From positions 1-7,592 of the forward strand of contig URGY01000080.1 of the NCBI GenBank assembly GCA_900547505.1: 7,592 nt of DNA. The letters run 5' to 3'. The notes beneath the pieces were generated by a model. The model worked only from the letters and a program-made list of their open reading frames with translations, was not told the origin of the DNA and made no database searches. Source of the DNA: an uncultured Collinsella sp. Its GTDB lineage: Bacteria > Actinomycetota > Coriobacteriia > Coriobacteriales > Coriobacteriaceae. The position numbers were made by a program, and so were the translations under genes. Positions 1 to 5,664 of the stretch are shown here, piece by piece (the first letter of the stretch is position 1; the number at the start of each line of letters is the position of its first letter).

Positions 1-508
1 CCTCGATCACGCCCACTGGATCGAGCCCGTTAATCGGTTCATCCATGATGAGTAGTCGCGGGTTACCCAGAAGAGCCGTTCCAATGTCCAGGCGGCGCTT
101 CATGCCGAGCGAGTATTGTTTTACCGATACATCTGCTGCATTTTCTAGACCAACGGCAGCAAGCACTCGATTGACTTCACTTTTCGGCAGTCCCCACTCG
201 ATACAGCGTGAGGTCAAGTTTTCTCGACCGGTTAAGTTCAAGAATGCCCCACAGCCGTCGGGGACGAATCCGATATTTCTGCGTGCTTTTGCCAGACTTG
301 TTCTCCCAGACTCGCCGAAAAAACTGACTGAGCCTTTTGTTGCCTTTAGCAAGCCGAGGAGAATATCGATCAACGTACTCTTCCCCGCGCCGTTCTCTCC
401 AACGAGAGCGCACACTTCACCCTCAGCTATATCAAATGAAACATCAGACAACGCCCAGTTTTTGCCGTAGCGCTTTGATAGATCCTTGATTGAAATCGCA
501 TTACCCAT
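1..508 (-). CDS. ABC transporter ATP-binding protein, BcrA/LanF-like (3' end cut by window)
   Basis: The first 169 residues of an ABC ATPase are visible; the gene continues past position 1. Seen: Walker A GENGAGKST (residues 37-45), signature segment YSLGMKRRL (132-140), Walker B LLIMDEP (152-158) and D-loop NGLDP (160-164). The LSGGQ motif in the form SLGMK is typical of the BcrA/LanF/DrrA group, whose members pair with a separate membrane permease and export or give self-protection against bacitracin, lantibiotics and similar peptides. The usual Q-loop glutamine appears to be Asp84 (IGFVPD); this group often has an acidic residue there. The H-loop and C-terminal part lie outside the window. 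The start is fixed by an in-frame TGA two codons upstream; a weak GAGG lies 10 nt before the ATG. It follows the Cys-rich peptide gene, with a terminator hairpin ending 17 nt before the ATG, so it is probably expressed by read-through. The family call is firm; the substrate is inferred from context only. Confidence 0.9.
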   Translation of the reverse strand, partial: MGNAISIKDLSKRYGKNWALSDVSFDIAEGEVCALVGENGAGKSTLIDILLGLLKATKGSVSFFGESGRTSLAKARRNIGFVPDGCGAFLNLTGRENLTSRCIEWGLPKSEVNRVLAAVGLENAADVSVKQYSLGMKRRLDIGTALLGNPRLLIMDEPINGLDPVGVIE

Positions 509-524
509 GTCTCATGAACCTCAT

Positions 525-571
525 TAAAAAAGGCAGCGCGGCCGACGGATGGCAGTTATCGACCACGCTGC
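525..571 (-). terminator. Rho-independent terminator/attenuator between peptide gene and ABC gene
   Basis: On the minus strand a 13-bp stem (arms 571-559 and 545-533, two G-U pairs) with a 13-nt loop is followed by C and then six T residues (531-526). It lies downstream of the small peptide gene and 17 nt before the ABC start codon. It probably stops most transcripts after the peptide and lets a minority read through into the transporter gene. Confidence 0.85.
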
Positions 572-611
572 TTACCCTCTGCTGTCTTAACCAGCATTAA
601 CGTTCGCCTTG

Positions 612-725
612 CTAGAAATGAACATATACGCCAAAACAGCTACAGCGCGAACACGGGTGGTAATTGCGGCAGCCACCACTGCCACCACCCTGCACGTTGC
701 TGCATGGATCGATTACCCAGTTCAT
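612..725 (-). CDS. Small Cys-rich peptide, candidate bacteriocin/RiPP precursor
   Basis: A 37-residue open frame beginning MNWVIDPCSNV and ending RCSCFGVYVHF. The five cysteines are at residues 8, 19, 25, 28 and 30 (spacing C-x10-C-x5-C-x2-C-x-C), with a Gly-rich stretch GGGSGG at 13-18. There is no signal peptide, no obvious double-glycine leader and no long leader. Evidence that it is a gene: AGGAGG lies 5 nt before the ATG, a good promoter lies about 35 nt further up, a strong terminator follows, and an ABC transporter gene is next. Cys-dense short peptides in such settings are usually bacteriocins or substrates of radical-SAM or thioether-forming enzymes; no such enzyme is inside the window. 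The MxWVIxP-like start loosely recalls clostridial Cys-rich peptides, but I cannot confirm membership of any family. A metal-binding or toxin-like peptide is the alternative. That it is translated is likely; the function is inferred. Confidence 0.7.
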   Translation of the reverse strand: MNWVIDPCSNVQGGGSGGCRNYHPCSRCSCFGVYVHF

Positions 726-729
726 AATT

Positions 730-736
730 ACCTCCT
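730..736 (-). promoter_or_regulatory. Near-perfect Shine-Dalgarno of the Cys-rich peptide gene
   Basis: The minus strand reads AAGGAGG, ending 4-5 nt before the ATG at 725. It is the closest match to the anti-Shine-Dalgarno sequence among the genes in this window. This sets the start codon and suggests strong translation of the small peptide. Confidence 0.85.
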
Positions 737-764
737 TTCGATTTATCGTCTGTTTTAATACTCC

Positions 765-783
765 GTTATCGTATATCGATAAC
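765..783. promoter_or_regulatory. Palindromic operator candidate over the -10 element
   Basis: A perfect inverted repeat, GTTATCG-TATAT-CGATAAC, has 7-bp arms and a 5-bp centre. It covers the -10 hexamer and part of the spacer of the peptide promoter, the classic place for a repressor site. The core TTATCGT also occurs at 743-749, between promoter and start codon, and at 1843-1849, in the upstream region of the DUF2975-regulator pair. The neighbouring Cro/C1-type regulator (895-1221) is the obvious candidate to bind it; this is inference. Confidence 0.55.
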
Positions 784-796
784 CTTATGTTTTCAA
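768..796 (-). promoter_or_regulatory. Promoter of the Cys-rich peptide gene
   Basis: On the minus strand TTGAAA (796-791, five of six matches to the -35 consensus) and TACGAT (773-768, four of six to the -10) are separated by exactly 17 bp. The expected transcript start is near 761, giving a leader of roughly 36 nt before the ATG at 725. The promoter stands just downstream of the hairpin at 818-851, so the peptide gene should be a transcription unit separate from the regulator gene. Confidence 0.65.
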
Positions 797-817
797 GAAC
801 TATTTTTTGAATAATTT

Positions 818-851
818 AAGGCTCCTACCGATCGTTTGCGGTAGGAGCCTT
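818..851 (-). terminator. Hairpin downstream of the regulator gene
   Basis: A perfect 13-bp stem AAGGCTCCTACCG / CGGTAGGAGCCTT with an 8-nt loop, 43 bases after the regulator stop codon. On the minus strand it is followed by AAATTATTC instead of a clean T-run, so it is a weaker match to an intrinsic terminator than the other hairpins here. It separates the DUF2975-regulator unit from the peptide promoter. Confidence 0.6.
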
Positions 852-894
852 GCATGTATACGTGTTTGTCTTCTTGTCTTCTTATTCTGTTTTG

Positions 895-1221
895 TTATTC
901 CTTAGAAAGATCTACTACGTAAACCTCTGTGGGCAACATCTCGGAGGGGTCGGAATTGCGTCTTTGCAAAATCTTATTCCGCGCGCGCGCGATGGTAAGT
1001 TCCTCAAGTTCTATTTCACTCACGCGACGGATCAAATCTCCCGGCTGACAATCCAACTCAACACAGATATCGAGCAATGTCTTCAAGCGTATGGCCTTAA
1101 TTTTTGCATTACGGATTTTAGAAATGTTAGCTGGCGTATGCCCAGTCGCTCTTATTAGATCGGCATTTGTTTTCCCGGTCTTGAGCAAAAGTGTCTCAAT
1201 CTCAATAATGAGATAATCCAT
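895..1221 (-). CDS. YozG-type Cro/C1 (XRE) transcriptional regulator
   Basis: A 108-residue protein with a single helix-turn-helix domain at about residues 5-68. The segment AIRLKTLLDICVELDCQPGD closely follows the pattern of the small YozG-like regulators. These are normally little more than the domain (about 65-85 residues); this one has roughly 40 extra charged residues (70-108) of unknown role. Start choice: ATG at 1221 has AGGTGA 6 nt upstream; a TTG two codons earlier sits almost on that Shine-Dalgarno and is unlikely. The Shine-Dalgarno overlaps the TAG stop of the DUF2975 gene 10 nt upstream, so the two are co-transcribed and probably coupled. YozG-type regulators are commonly encoded next to DUF2975 proteins. 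It is a likely regulator of its own operon and possibly of the Cys-rich peptide promoter downstream. Family call firm, targets inferred. Confidence 0.88.
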   Translation of the reverse strand: MDYLIIEIETLLLKTGKTNADLIRATGHTPANISKIRNAKIKAIRLKTLLDICVELDCQPGDLIRRVSEIELEELTIARARNKILQRRNSDPSEMLPTEVYVVDLSKE

Positions 1222-1231
1222 GGTCAATCAC

Positions 1232-1801
1232 CTAGACCAAATCATCGGACTGGGACTGCAAAAGCGCCCCATAGCGCCAGAAGATCGACAAAGCGAAAGC
1301 AACCATCATTGCAATGATGGATCCCACATCCAAAGTGATGCCTGAGTCACCAATCTGAAGGAGAGCGGAATTCATACGACAGCTCAACATACAATTACCC
1401 ATCATTATTTTTAAATCGCTGCCAATCTGTAGAGAGCCCATCACGGCATTGATTGCAAATAGGCAAGCAATAACGGTAATCATCCGTGCATGTCGAATAG
1501 TAAAAGGCGATTGACGACGGGCGACATCGAAGCTGATGCTTAACAATGTGAACTCCCCTGCAAGGAGCAAAACCGCCCATAGCGCCAAATTTGGGAGCGC
1601 GATGCTGCCGCCCTTACCAAGCTCAACGACCCCCTCGATTACCACTGCGCCGTTCAAAATACTTTGGCATGCAACAACAAATGCCGAACCAAAGACGGCG
1701 ATGGTAGCGATGGCTATAAGTACCAGCACGGCACAAAGAACCATTCCGATTTTTCTCATGTTATCGAACGACATCTCAATTCTTTGAGCGCTATTCGCCA
1801 T
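1232..1801 (-). CDS. DUF2975 family membrane protein
   Basis: A 189-residue integral membrane protein with four predicted helices at about residues 17-45, 70-92, 106-124 and 157-175. Family-like marks are DVARRQSPF (92-100) before the third helix and the C-terminal WRYGALLQSQSDDL (175-188), which resembles the conserved end of DUF2975 proteins. The biochemical role of the family is not known; members are usually paired with a YozG-type regulator, as here, and may pass a membrane signal to it (inference). Two cysteines (136, 141) lie in the loop between helices 3 and 4. Start choice: ATG at 1801 has AAAAGGAG 5 nt upstream; the open frame extends 12 codons further but without a ribosome site. 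It is the first gene after the clpC terminator and is more AT-rich than clpC. Confidence 0.85.
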   Translation of the reverse strand: MANSAQRIEMSFDNMRKIGMVLCAVLVLIAIATIAVFGSAFVVACQSILNGAVVIEGVVELGKGGSIALPNLALWAVLLLAGEFTLLSISFDVARRQSPFTIRHARMITVIACLFAINAVMGSLQIGSDLKIMMGNCMLSCRMNSALLQIGDSGITLDVGSIIAMMVAFALSIFWRYGALLQSQSDDLV

Positions 1802-1839
1802 AGTAACTCCTTTTGCCATCCAGCAGAACATTTTCAATT

Positions 1840-1852
1840 ATTTTATCGTTAC
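1840..1852 (-). promoter_or_regulatory. Possible -10 and half-operator upstream of the DUF2975 gene
   Basis: On the minus strand GTAACGATAAAAT contains a -10-like TAAAAT (1845-1840, five of six) overlapping ACGATAA, the half-site also found in the palindrome at the peptide promoter. No convincing -35 stands 16-18 bp upstream, so an activator may be needed or the promoter may be elsewhere between 1802 and 1876. Confidence 0.35.
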
Positions 1853-1869
1853 CGGAAACTCTTCTCTAC

Positions 1870-1905
1870 AAGAAAAGGGGCGCACCTCCATCGGAAACGC
1901 CCCCC
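1870..1905 (-). terminator. Terminator of clpC
   Basis: The minus strand has GGGGCG (1903-1898), a 15-nt loop able to form a small inner TCC/GGA pairing, CGCCCC (1882-1877), then TTTTCTT. It lies 24 bases after the clpC stop codon and marks the border between GC-rich clpC sequence and the AT-richer left part of the window. Confidence 0.75.
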
Positions 1906-1929
1906 ATCATGCAAGGTTATATTCAATCC

Positions 1930-4572
1930 CTATAGCGCGCCAGAGCCGGCTTGCATCATGCCGCCGGGGCCCGAGGTCACGCCGCCGCTCACGGGCGCGG
2001 CGTTGCCGGTGTGTGGCGCTGCCGGGACGGTATCGCCACCGAGCGTGCCCGCCGGACGCGGTGCCGGGATCTCGCCCGTGCCGTGGCTAAAGACAAACTT
2101 GCCATCGGCCACGTCGCACAGGACGGTATCGCCCTCGCCCCACTCGCCGGCCAGAAGCTCCTCGGACAGCGGGTCCTCGATGAGCTTTTGGATGGCACGG
2201 CGCAGCGGACGCGCACCGTTGGTAAGGTCGGTGCCCTCGGCCACGATCTTGTCATAGGCCGCATCAGAGAGCTTGATGTTCATGCCGTTGGCAATCAAGC
2301 GCTGACGCAGGTCGTCCACCAGCAGGTGCGCGATCTTGGTCAGGTTCTCGCCCGAGAGCTTCTGGAACACCACAATATCGTCGATGCGGTTGAGCAGCTC
2401 GGGGCGGAACAGGCGCTTGAGCTCGCCCATCGCGCGGCCGCGGATCTCACTCGAGGTGAGGCCCTGCTCGCCGGTGGTGCCAAAGCCAACGCTTGCATCC
2501 TGCGCGATCTCGCGGGCGCCCACGTTGGATGTCATGATGATCACGGTGTTGCGGAAGTCGACCGTCTTGCCCTGGCTATCGGTCAGACGACCCTCCTCCA
2601 GCACCTGCAGCAAGATGTTAAAGATATCGGGGTGCGCCTTCTCGATCTCGTCGAACAGCACGACCGAGTACGGGTGGCGACGAACGGCCTTGGTGAGCTG
2701 GCCGCCCTCGTCGTGACCGACGTAGCCCGGAGGGCTACCGATGAGCTTGGAGACCTCGAACTCGCTACCGAACTCAGACATGTCGAAGCTGATGAGCGCA
2801 TCCTTGCTGCCAAAGAGGTACTCGGCGAGCGTCTTGGCGAGCTCGGTCTTGCCCGTGCCGGTGGGGCCCAGGAAGATAAAGCTGCCGCCGGGGCGACGCG
2901 GATCCTTGAGCGGCGAGCGGCTGCGGCGCACGGCCTTGGCAACTGCCTCGACAGCCTCATCCTGACCGATGATGCGCGTCTTGAGCACGCTTTCGGCCTG
3001 CAGCAGGCGACGGCTCTCGCTCTCAGTAAGCGAGGACACCGGCACGCCCGAAGTCACGGACACGATGTCGGCAATCTGACTCACATCGATGGTGAGCGGG
3101 CTGGCGTCGAGCTCGGCGGTCCAGGCGGCCTTGGCCTCGGCGAGCTCAATCTCGGCGGCCTTCTGCTGCTCGGTGATCTCGGCGGCCTTGTTCATGTCGT
3201 CGCTCTCGGTGGCCTCCTGCGCGGCGGCCTTGAGCTCCTCGATGCGATGCTCGGCCTCGCGCACCGGCTCGGGCGCGCGATTCGCGGCGATGCGAGCGCG
3301 AGCACCGGCCTCGTCGATGAGGTCGATGGCCTTATCGGGCAGGAAGCGATCCTGGATGTAGCGGTTGGAAAGGTTCGCAGCGGCCTCGATGGCACCCTGC
3401 GTATAGCGCACATGGTGGTGCTCCTCGTAGCGCGGCTTGAGCGCGGTCAGGATCTTGATCGTGTCCTCGACGCTCGGCTCCTCGACATCGATGGTCTGGA
3501 AGCGACGCTCGAAGGCCGGGTCCTTGGTGAGGTACTTGCGGAATTCCTCGGCCGTGGTGGCGCCGATAATCTGGAAGGCACCGCGCGCGAGCACGGGCTT
3601 GAGCATGGAGCTCGCATCGATGGAGCCCTCGGCAGAACCGGCACCGATGATGGTGTGCATCTCGTCGATAAACAGGATGACGTCGTCGGCTTCGGTTGCC
3701 TCCTGGATCACGTTCTTGAGACGCTCCTCAAACTCGCCGCGATACTTGGCACCCGCCACGAGGCCCGGCAGGTCGAGCGTCCAGATATTTTGGTTCATGA
3801 GGTTCTCGGGCACGTTGCCGGCTGCAATCTGCTGAGCTAAGCCCTCGACGATGGCCGTCTTGCCCACGCCGGGGTCACCCAGAATGAGCGGGTTGTTCTT
3901 GGTGCGGCGCGAAAGGATCTCCATCATACGCTGGACTTCCTTTTCGCGACCAATTACAGGGTCGAGCTCGCCGTCGCGCGCCTTCTGCGTGAGGTTGGTC
4001 GCGAACTGCTTGAGCGTGTCGGTGCCGCTCCCCTTTTGCTGAGAGGCATCCGAGCCGCTAAAGAACGGCAGGCCCGCACCGGGACGACCAGCGCCAGCGC
4101 CAGCGAGCGGACGCTTCTTGTCCTGATCCTTGGCAGTGAGCTTTTCGATGGCCTTTTTAATGGAAGCAGACGACACGCCCAGGCGCATGAGGATGTCCAT
4201 GGCCATGCCGTTGCCCTCTTCGACGATGCCGATCAGCAAGTGCTCGGTCGAAACGTAGGTCTGGTTGTTCTCGCGTGCCACGCGGAAGGAGCGCTCCATC
4301 ACGCTGATGACGAGCGGCGTAAAGGCGAGCTTGGCAGCCTCGGTCTCCTCGCTGGGCTCGGGAACCGTGGTCTGGACCTCTTTGAGGGTATCCATGATGT
4401 CATCGTAGGAGATATCGAGCGAGCGCAGTGCCTCGGCGGCAATACCCTCGTCCTCCTTAGCGAGCGCAAGCAGCAGGTGCTCGGTGCCCACCTTATTTGA
4501 GTGCAGATCGAGCGCCTCTTGCTTGGCCATGGACATGACCTTGCGCGCGCGATCGGTAAAACGGTCTAACAT
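1930..4572 (-). CDS. clpC: ATP-dependent Clp protease ATP-binding subunit ClpC
   Basis: An 880-residue class I Hsp100/Clp AAA+ unfoldase. It forms ATP-driven hexamers that unfold substrates and feed them to the ClpP peptidase in the cytoplasm. Domains: paired Clp-N repeats (about 1-145), linker, AAA1 with Walker A GDPGVGKT (232-239), pore loop KYRGEFE (276-282) and Walker B VILFIDE (298-304), a short middle domain of ClpC/UVR type (about 440-485), AAA2 with Walker A GPTGTGKT (569-576), pore loop GYVG (616-619), Walker B VVLFDE (637-642) and sensor-2 GARPLRR (786-792). The VGFG loop at 695-698 is the expected ClpP contact. The short middle domain separates it from ClpB. The last 45 or so residues are rich in Pro, Gly and Ala, and make it longer than the usual 810-850. 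The ATG at 4572 has AAGAGGA 6 nt upstream. It is monocistronic by appearance. I see no CtsR or HspR operator in the upstream region. Confidence 0.98.
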   Translation of the reverse strand: MLDRFTDRARKVMSMAKQEALDLHSNKVGTEHLLLALAKEDEGIAAEALRSLDISYDDIMDTLKEVQTTVPEPSEETEAAKLAFTPLVISVMERSFRVARENNQTYVSTEHLLIGIVEEGNGMAMDILMRLGVSSASIKKAIEKLTAKDQDKKRPLAGAGAGRPGAGLPFFSGSDASQQKGSGTDTLKQFATNLTQKARDGELDPVIGREKEVQRMMEILSRRTKNNPLILGDPGVGKTAIVEGLAQQIAAGNVPENLMNQNIWTLDLPGLVAGAKYRGEFEERLKNVIQEATEADDVILFIDEMHTIIGAGSAEGSIDASSMLKPVLARGAFQIIGATTAEEFRKYLTKDPAFERRFQTIDVEEPSVEDTIKILTALKPRYEEHHHVRYTQGAIEAAANLSNRYIQDRFLPDKAIDLIDEAGARARIAANRAPEPVREAEHRIEELKAAAQEATESDDMNKAAEITEQQKAAEIELAEAKAAWTAELDASPLTIDVSQIADIVSVTSGVPVSSLTESESRRLLQAESVLKTRIIGQDEAVEAVAKAVRRSRSPLKDPRRPGGSFIFLGPTGTGKTELAKTLAEYLFGSKDALISFDMSEFGSEFEVSKLIGSPPGYVGHDEGGQLTKAVRRHPYSVVLFDEIEKAHPDIFNILLQVLEEGRLTDSQGKTVDFRNTVIIMTSNVGAREIAQDASVGFGTTGEQGLTSSEIRGRAMGELKRLFRPELLNRIDDIVVFQKLSGENLTKIAHLLVDDLRQRLIANGMNIKLSDAAYDKIVAEGTDLTNGARPLRRAIQKLIEDPLSEELLAGEWGEGDTVLCDVADGKFVFSHGTGEIPAPRPAGTLGGDTVPAAPHTGNAAPVSGGVTSGPGGMMQAGSGAL

Positions 4573-4607
4573 GCTAGTTCCTCTTAGACGAGCTAGTTTT
4601 TCAAACG

Positions 4608-4634
4608 CAAAGCGCCACTCGTGGCGGCGCTTTG
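4608..4634. repeat. Hairpin in the clpC upstream region
   Basis: Arms CAAAGCGCC (4608-4616) and GGCGCTTTG (4626-4634) form a 9-bp stem with a 9-nt loop; an alternative inner pairing CGCCAC-TC-GTGGCG (4613-4626) is also possible. On the minus strand only TTTGCGTTTG follows, so it is a poor intrinsic terminator. It lies 36 bases before the clpC ATG and may be in the clpC mRNA leader. Confidence 0.6.
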
Positions 4635-4645
4635 GTCTCTTTACC

Positions 4646-4660
4646 CATATGGAGTATATG
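4646..4660. promoter_or_regulatory. Small inverted repeat with -10-like TATACT upstream of clpC
   Basis: CATAT-GGAGT-ATATG is a perfect 5-bp-arm inverted repeat. On the minus strand it contains TATACT (4657-4652), a possible clpC -10 element; no good -35 is visible at the right distance. Weak support. Confidence 0.25.
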
Positions 4661-4707
4661 TTAACCGCTGGGGCCTTTTCCGCATGCAGCCATACGACAA
4701 CGTCTAC

Positions 4708-4732
4708 AAAAAAGGAATCGCCGGGTGCGGCG
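4708..4732 (-). terminator. Probable terminator of the DUF2798 gene
   Basis: The minus strand has CGCCG-CACC-CGGCG (4732-4719), then ATTCC and six T residues (4713-4708). The stem is short and five bases separate it from the T-run, so it is only a moderate candidate. It lies 25 bases after the gene's stop codon. Confidence 0.45.
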
Positions 4733-4757
4733 GGCGCTCTCGGTTAGAGGCTGTTGC

Positions 4758-5360
4758 CTAGCAGGCAGGCTCGGCGTCCATGCTCTCGGCAACGTCATTG
4801 ACGGCATCGGCAACGGGAGCGCCAGGCATACGCACAAGCTCCATATGCTGTTCTTCAAAGACGGTTCCCATGGGGAAGGCGCGGCGGAAGACAAAGCGAG
4901 CAACCGGACCAGCCACCAGTAGGTTCCAGGGCAGGGCCATGATAAAGTTGCGCGGAATGTTGACGAGCCACATCATCGGCAGCGCCTGCAAATTGGCAAG
5001 CGGGCCGCCGGGCATATGGAACAGGCCTTCACACGCGCCGTAGAGCGACATGATGATAACCATGGGAACGACCATGCAGGAGCTGACGGCGAGCGTCATG
5101 GCAAGCGGCGAGCTCTTGCCCGGCGTGACCAGAAATTTAAAGGCGAAACCCTTGGCAAGGGGGCTGGCAACAAACCAGTCGCAGCACATGGCAAAAACGT
5201 AGGCAACGGGGAAGCCGAGCCACGCGGCGGCAACAACCTCGCCGTTGATGACCCCATGCTGCAGGGCAACGTTGTAGATGCTCATCCAGAGCACCATGCA
5301 AAAGCACATGATAAAGGTGAACAGCAGGCTCTCTCGTTTGTTGATAGGCATAAAGGGCAT
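4758..5360 (-). CDS. DUF2798 family membrane protein
   Basis: A 200-residue protein with four predicted membrane helices at about residues 10-31, 43-62, 85-110 and 125-152. The start MPINKRESLLFTFIM followed by a helix ending MSIYNVAL is typical of DUF2798, a family of small bacterial membrane proteins of unknown function. The C-terminal 45 residues are soluble and acidic, ending in AEPAC. Two starts are possible: ATG at 5360 has AAAGGA only 2 nt away, and ATG at 5351 has the same sequence 11 nt away; neither spacing is ideal, and the second would give MPINKRE directly. A strong terminator hairpin ends only 35 bases upstream and I see no clear promoter in that gap. Transcription may therefore depend on read-through from the region above. 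Identity good, function unknown. Confidence 0.85.
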   Translation of the reverse strand: MPFMPINKRESLLFTFIMCFCMVLWMSIYNVALQHGVINGEVVAAAWLGFPVAYVFAMCCDWFVASPLAKGFAFKFLVTPGKSSPLAMTLAVSSCMVVPMVIIMSLYGACEGLFHMPGGPLANLQALPMMWLVNIPRNFIMALPWNLLVAGPVARFVFRRAFPMGTVFEEQHMELVRMPGAPVADAVNDVAESMDAEPAC

Positions 5361-5395
5361 GGTCCTTTCTGTGTTACGCCGCTACGCCACGCAAC

Positions 5396-5446
5396 AAAAA
5401 CGGGCGGGTGAGATGGAGCTGTTGGGACTTCATCTCGCCCGCCCGT
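5396..5446 (-). terminator. Strong terminator upstream of the DUF2798 gene
   Basis: A 16-bp stem (arms 5446-5431 and 5415-5400, one G-U pair) with a 15-nt loop. On the minus strand the T-run begins at the last stem base: TTTTTG, 5400-5395. It is a textbook intrinsic terminator. It probably ends the transcript of the ThrE-family gene, although it is over 200 bases from that stop codon and only 35 bases from the next start codon. Confidence 0.85.
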
Positions 5447-5562
5447 GATACGTGCGTCTGCGACTACTTATGTGGTGGAACTACCCTAACACAAACGGCG
5501 CGCGCTTCGTAAGCGTTGAGTTTATGAAGATGCAGGGCACCAATAATCCCCCGACCCCATAT
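5447..5562. other. Gene-free spacer between repeats and terminator
   Basis: I find no convincing gene or promoter here. A minus-strand open frame of 66 codons that begins with TTG immediately after the ThrE stop crosses it, but it lies largely on the palindromic elements and resembles nothing I know. The stretch would form the 3' untranslated tail of the ThrE transcript. Confidence 0.5.
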
Positions 5563-5627
5563 GTTGCGGTGGAATACGGACTGTTTTGACCCTTTAAGCA
5601 GCAATTCAGTCCCTATTTCACCGCAAC
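5563..5627. repeat. Imperfect palindrome with 21-bp arms
   Basis: Arms 5563-5583 and 5607-5627 match as inverted repeats at 19 of 21 positions, with a 23-base loop. Both arms start from GTTGCGGTG at the outer end. No T-run follows on either strand, so it is not an intrinsic terminator. Its form suggests a REP/MITE-like intergenic repeat or a structured RNA; copy number cannot be judged from one window. Confidence 0.75.
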
Positions 5628-5631
5628 TCAT

Positions 5632-5664
5632 TTGGTGCAAAGTGACCTGTCCTCCTTGCACCAA
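5632..5664. repeat. Palindrome TTGGTGCAA / TTGCACCAA after the ThrE stop codon
   Basis: Perfect 9-bp arms (5632-5640 and 5656-5664) flank 15 bases; only 4 bases separate it from the larger palindrome at 5563-5627. It abuts the TAA of the ThrE-family gene. A related copy of one arm, TTGCACCAATAGCT, occurs at 7353-7366, which marks it as part of a dispersed repeat. Confidence 0.7.

Noticed and set aside
45..470. A 141-codon plus-strand open frame
   Set aside because: It lies wholly opposite the ABC ATPase, whose motifs are clear on the minus strand.
850..1158. A 102-codon plus-strand open frame
   Set aside because: It overlaps the regulator gene antisense, has no ribosome site, and its translation resembles nothing known.
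1951..3840. A 629-codon open frame on the plus strand opposite clpC
   Set aside because: It is an antisense shadow caused by the GC-rich codon use of clpC; its Leu/Gly/Ala/Arg-rich translation has no recognisable domain, while the minus strand gives a complete ClpC.
4572..4720. CtsR or HspR operator at clpC
   Set aside because: Neither the GGTCAAA-type direct repeat nor the CTTGAGT/ACTCAAG inverted repeat is present.
5396..5562. Riboswitch in front of the DUF2798 gene
   Set aside because: Apart from the terminator hairpin I see no conserved aptamer core of any class I know, and the hairpin is explained as the end of the ThrE transcript.
5464..5664. A 66-codon minus-strand open frame starting with TTG after the ThrE stop
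   Set aside because: Its first half is made of the two palindromic elements, the start is a TTG inside a repeat arm, and no protein family is recognised. A GGAGG lies inside the frame, not before it.
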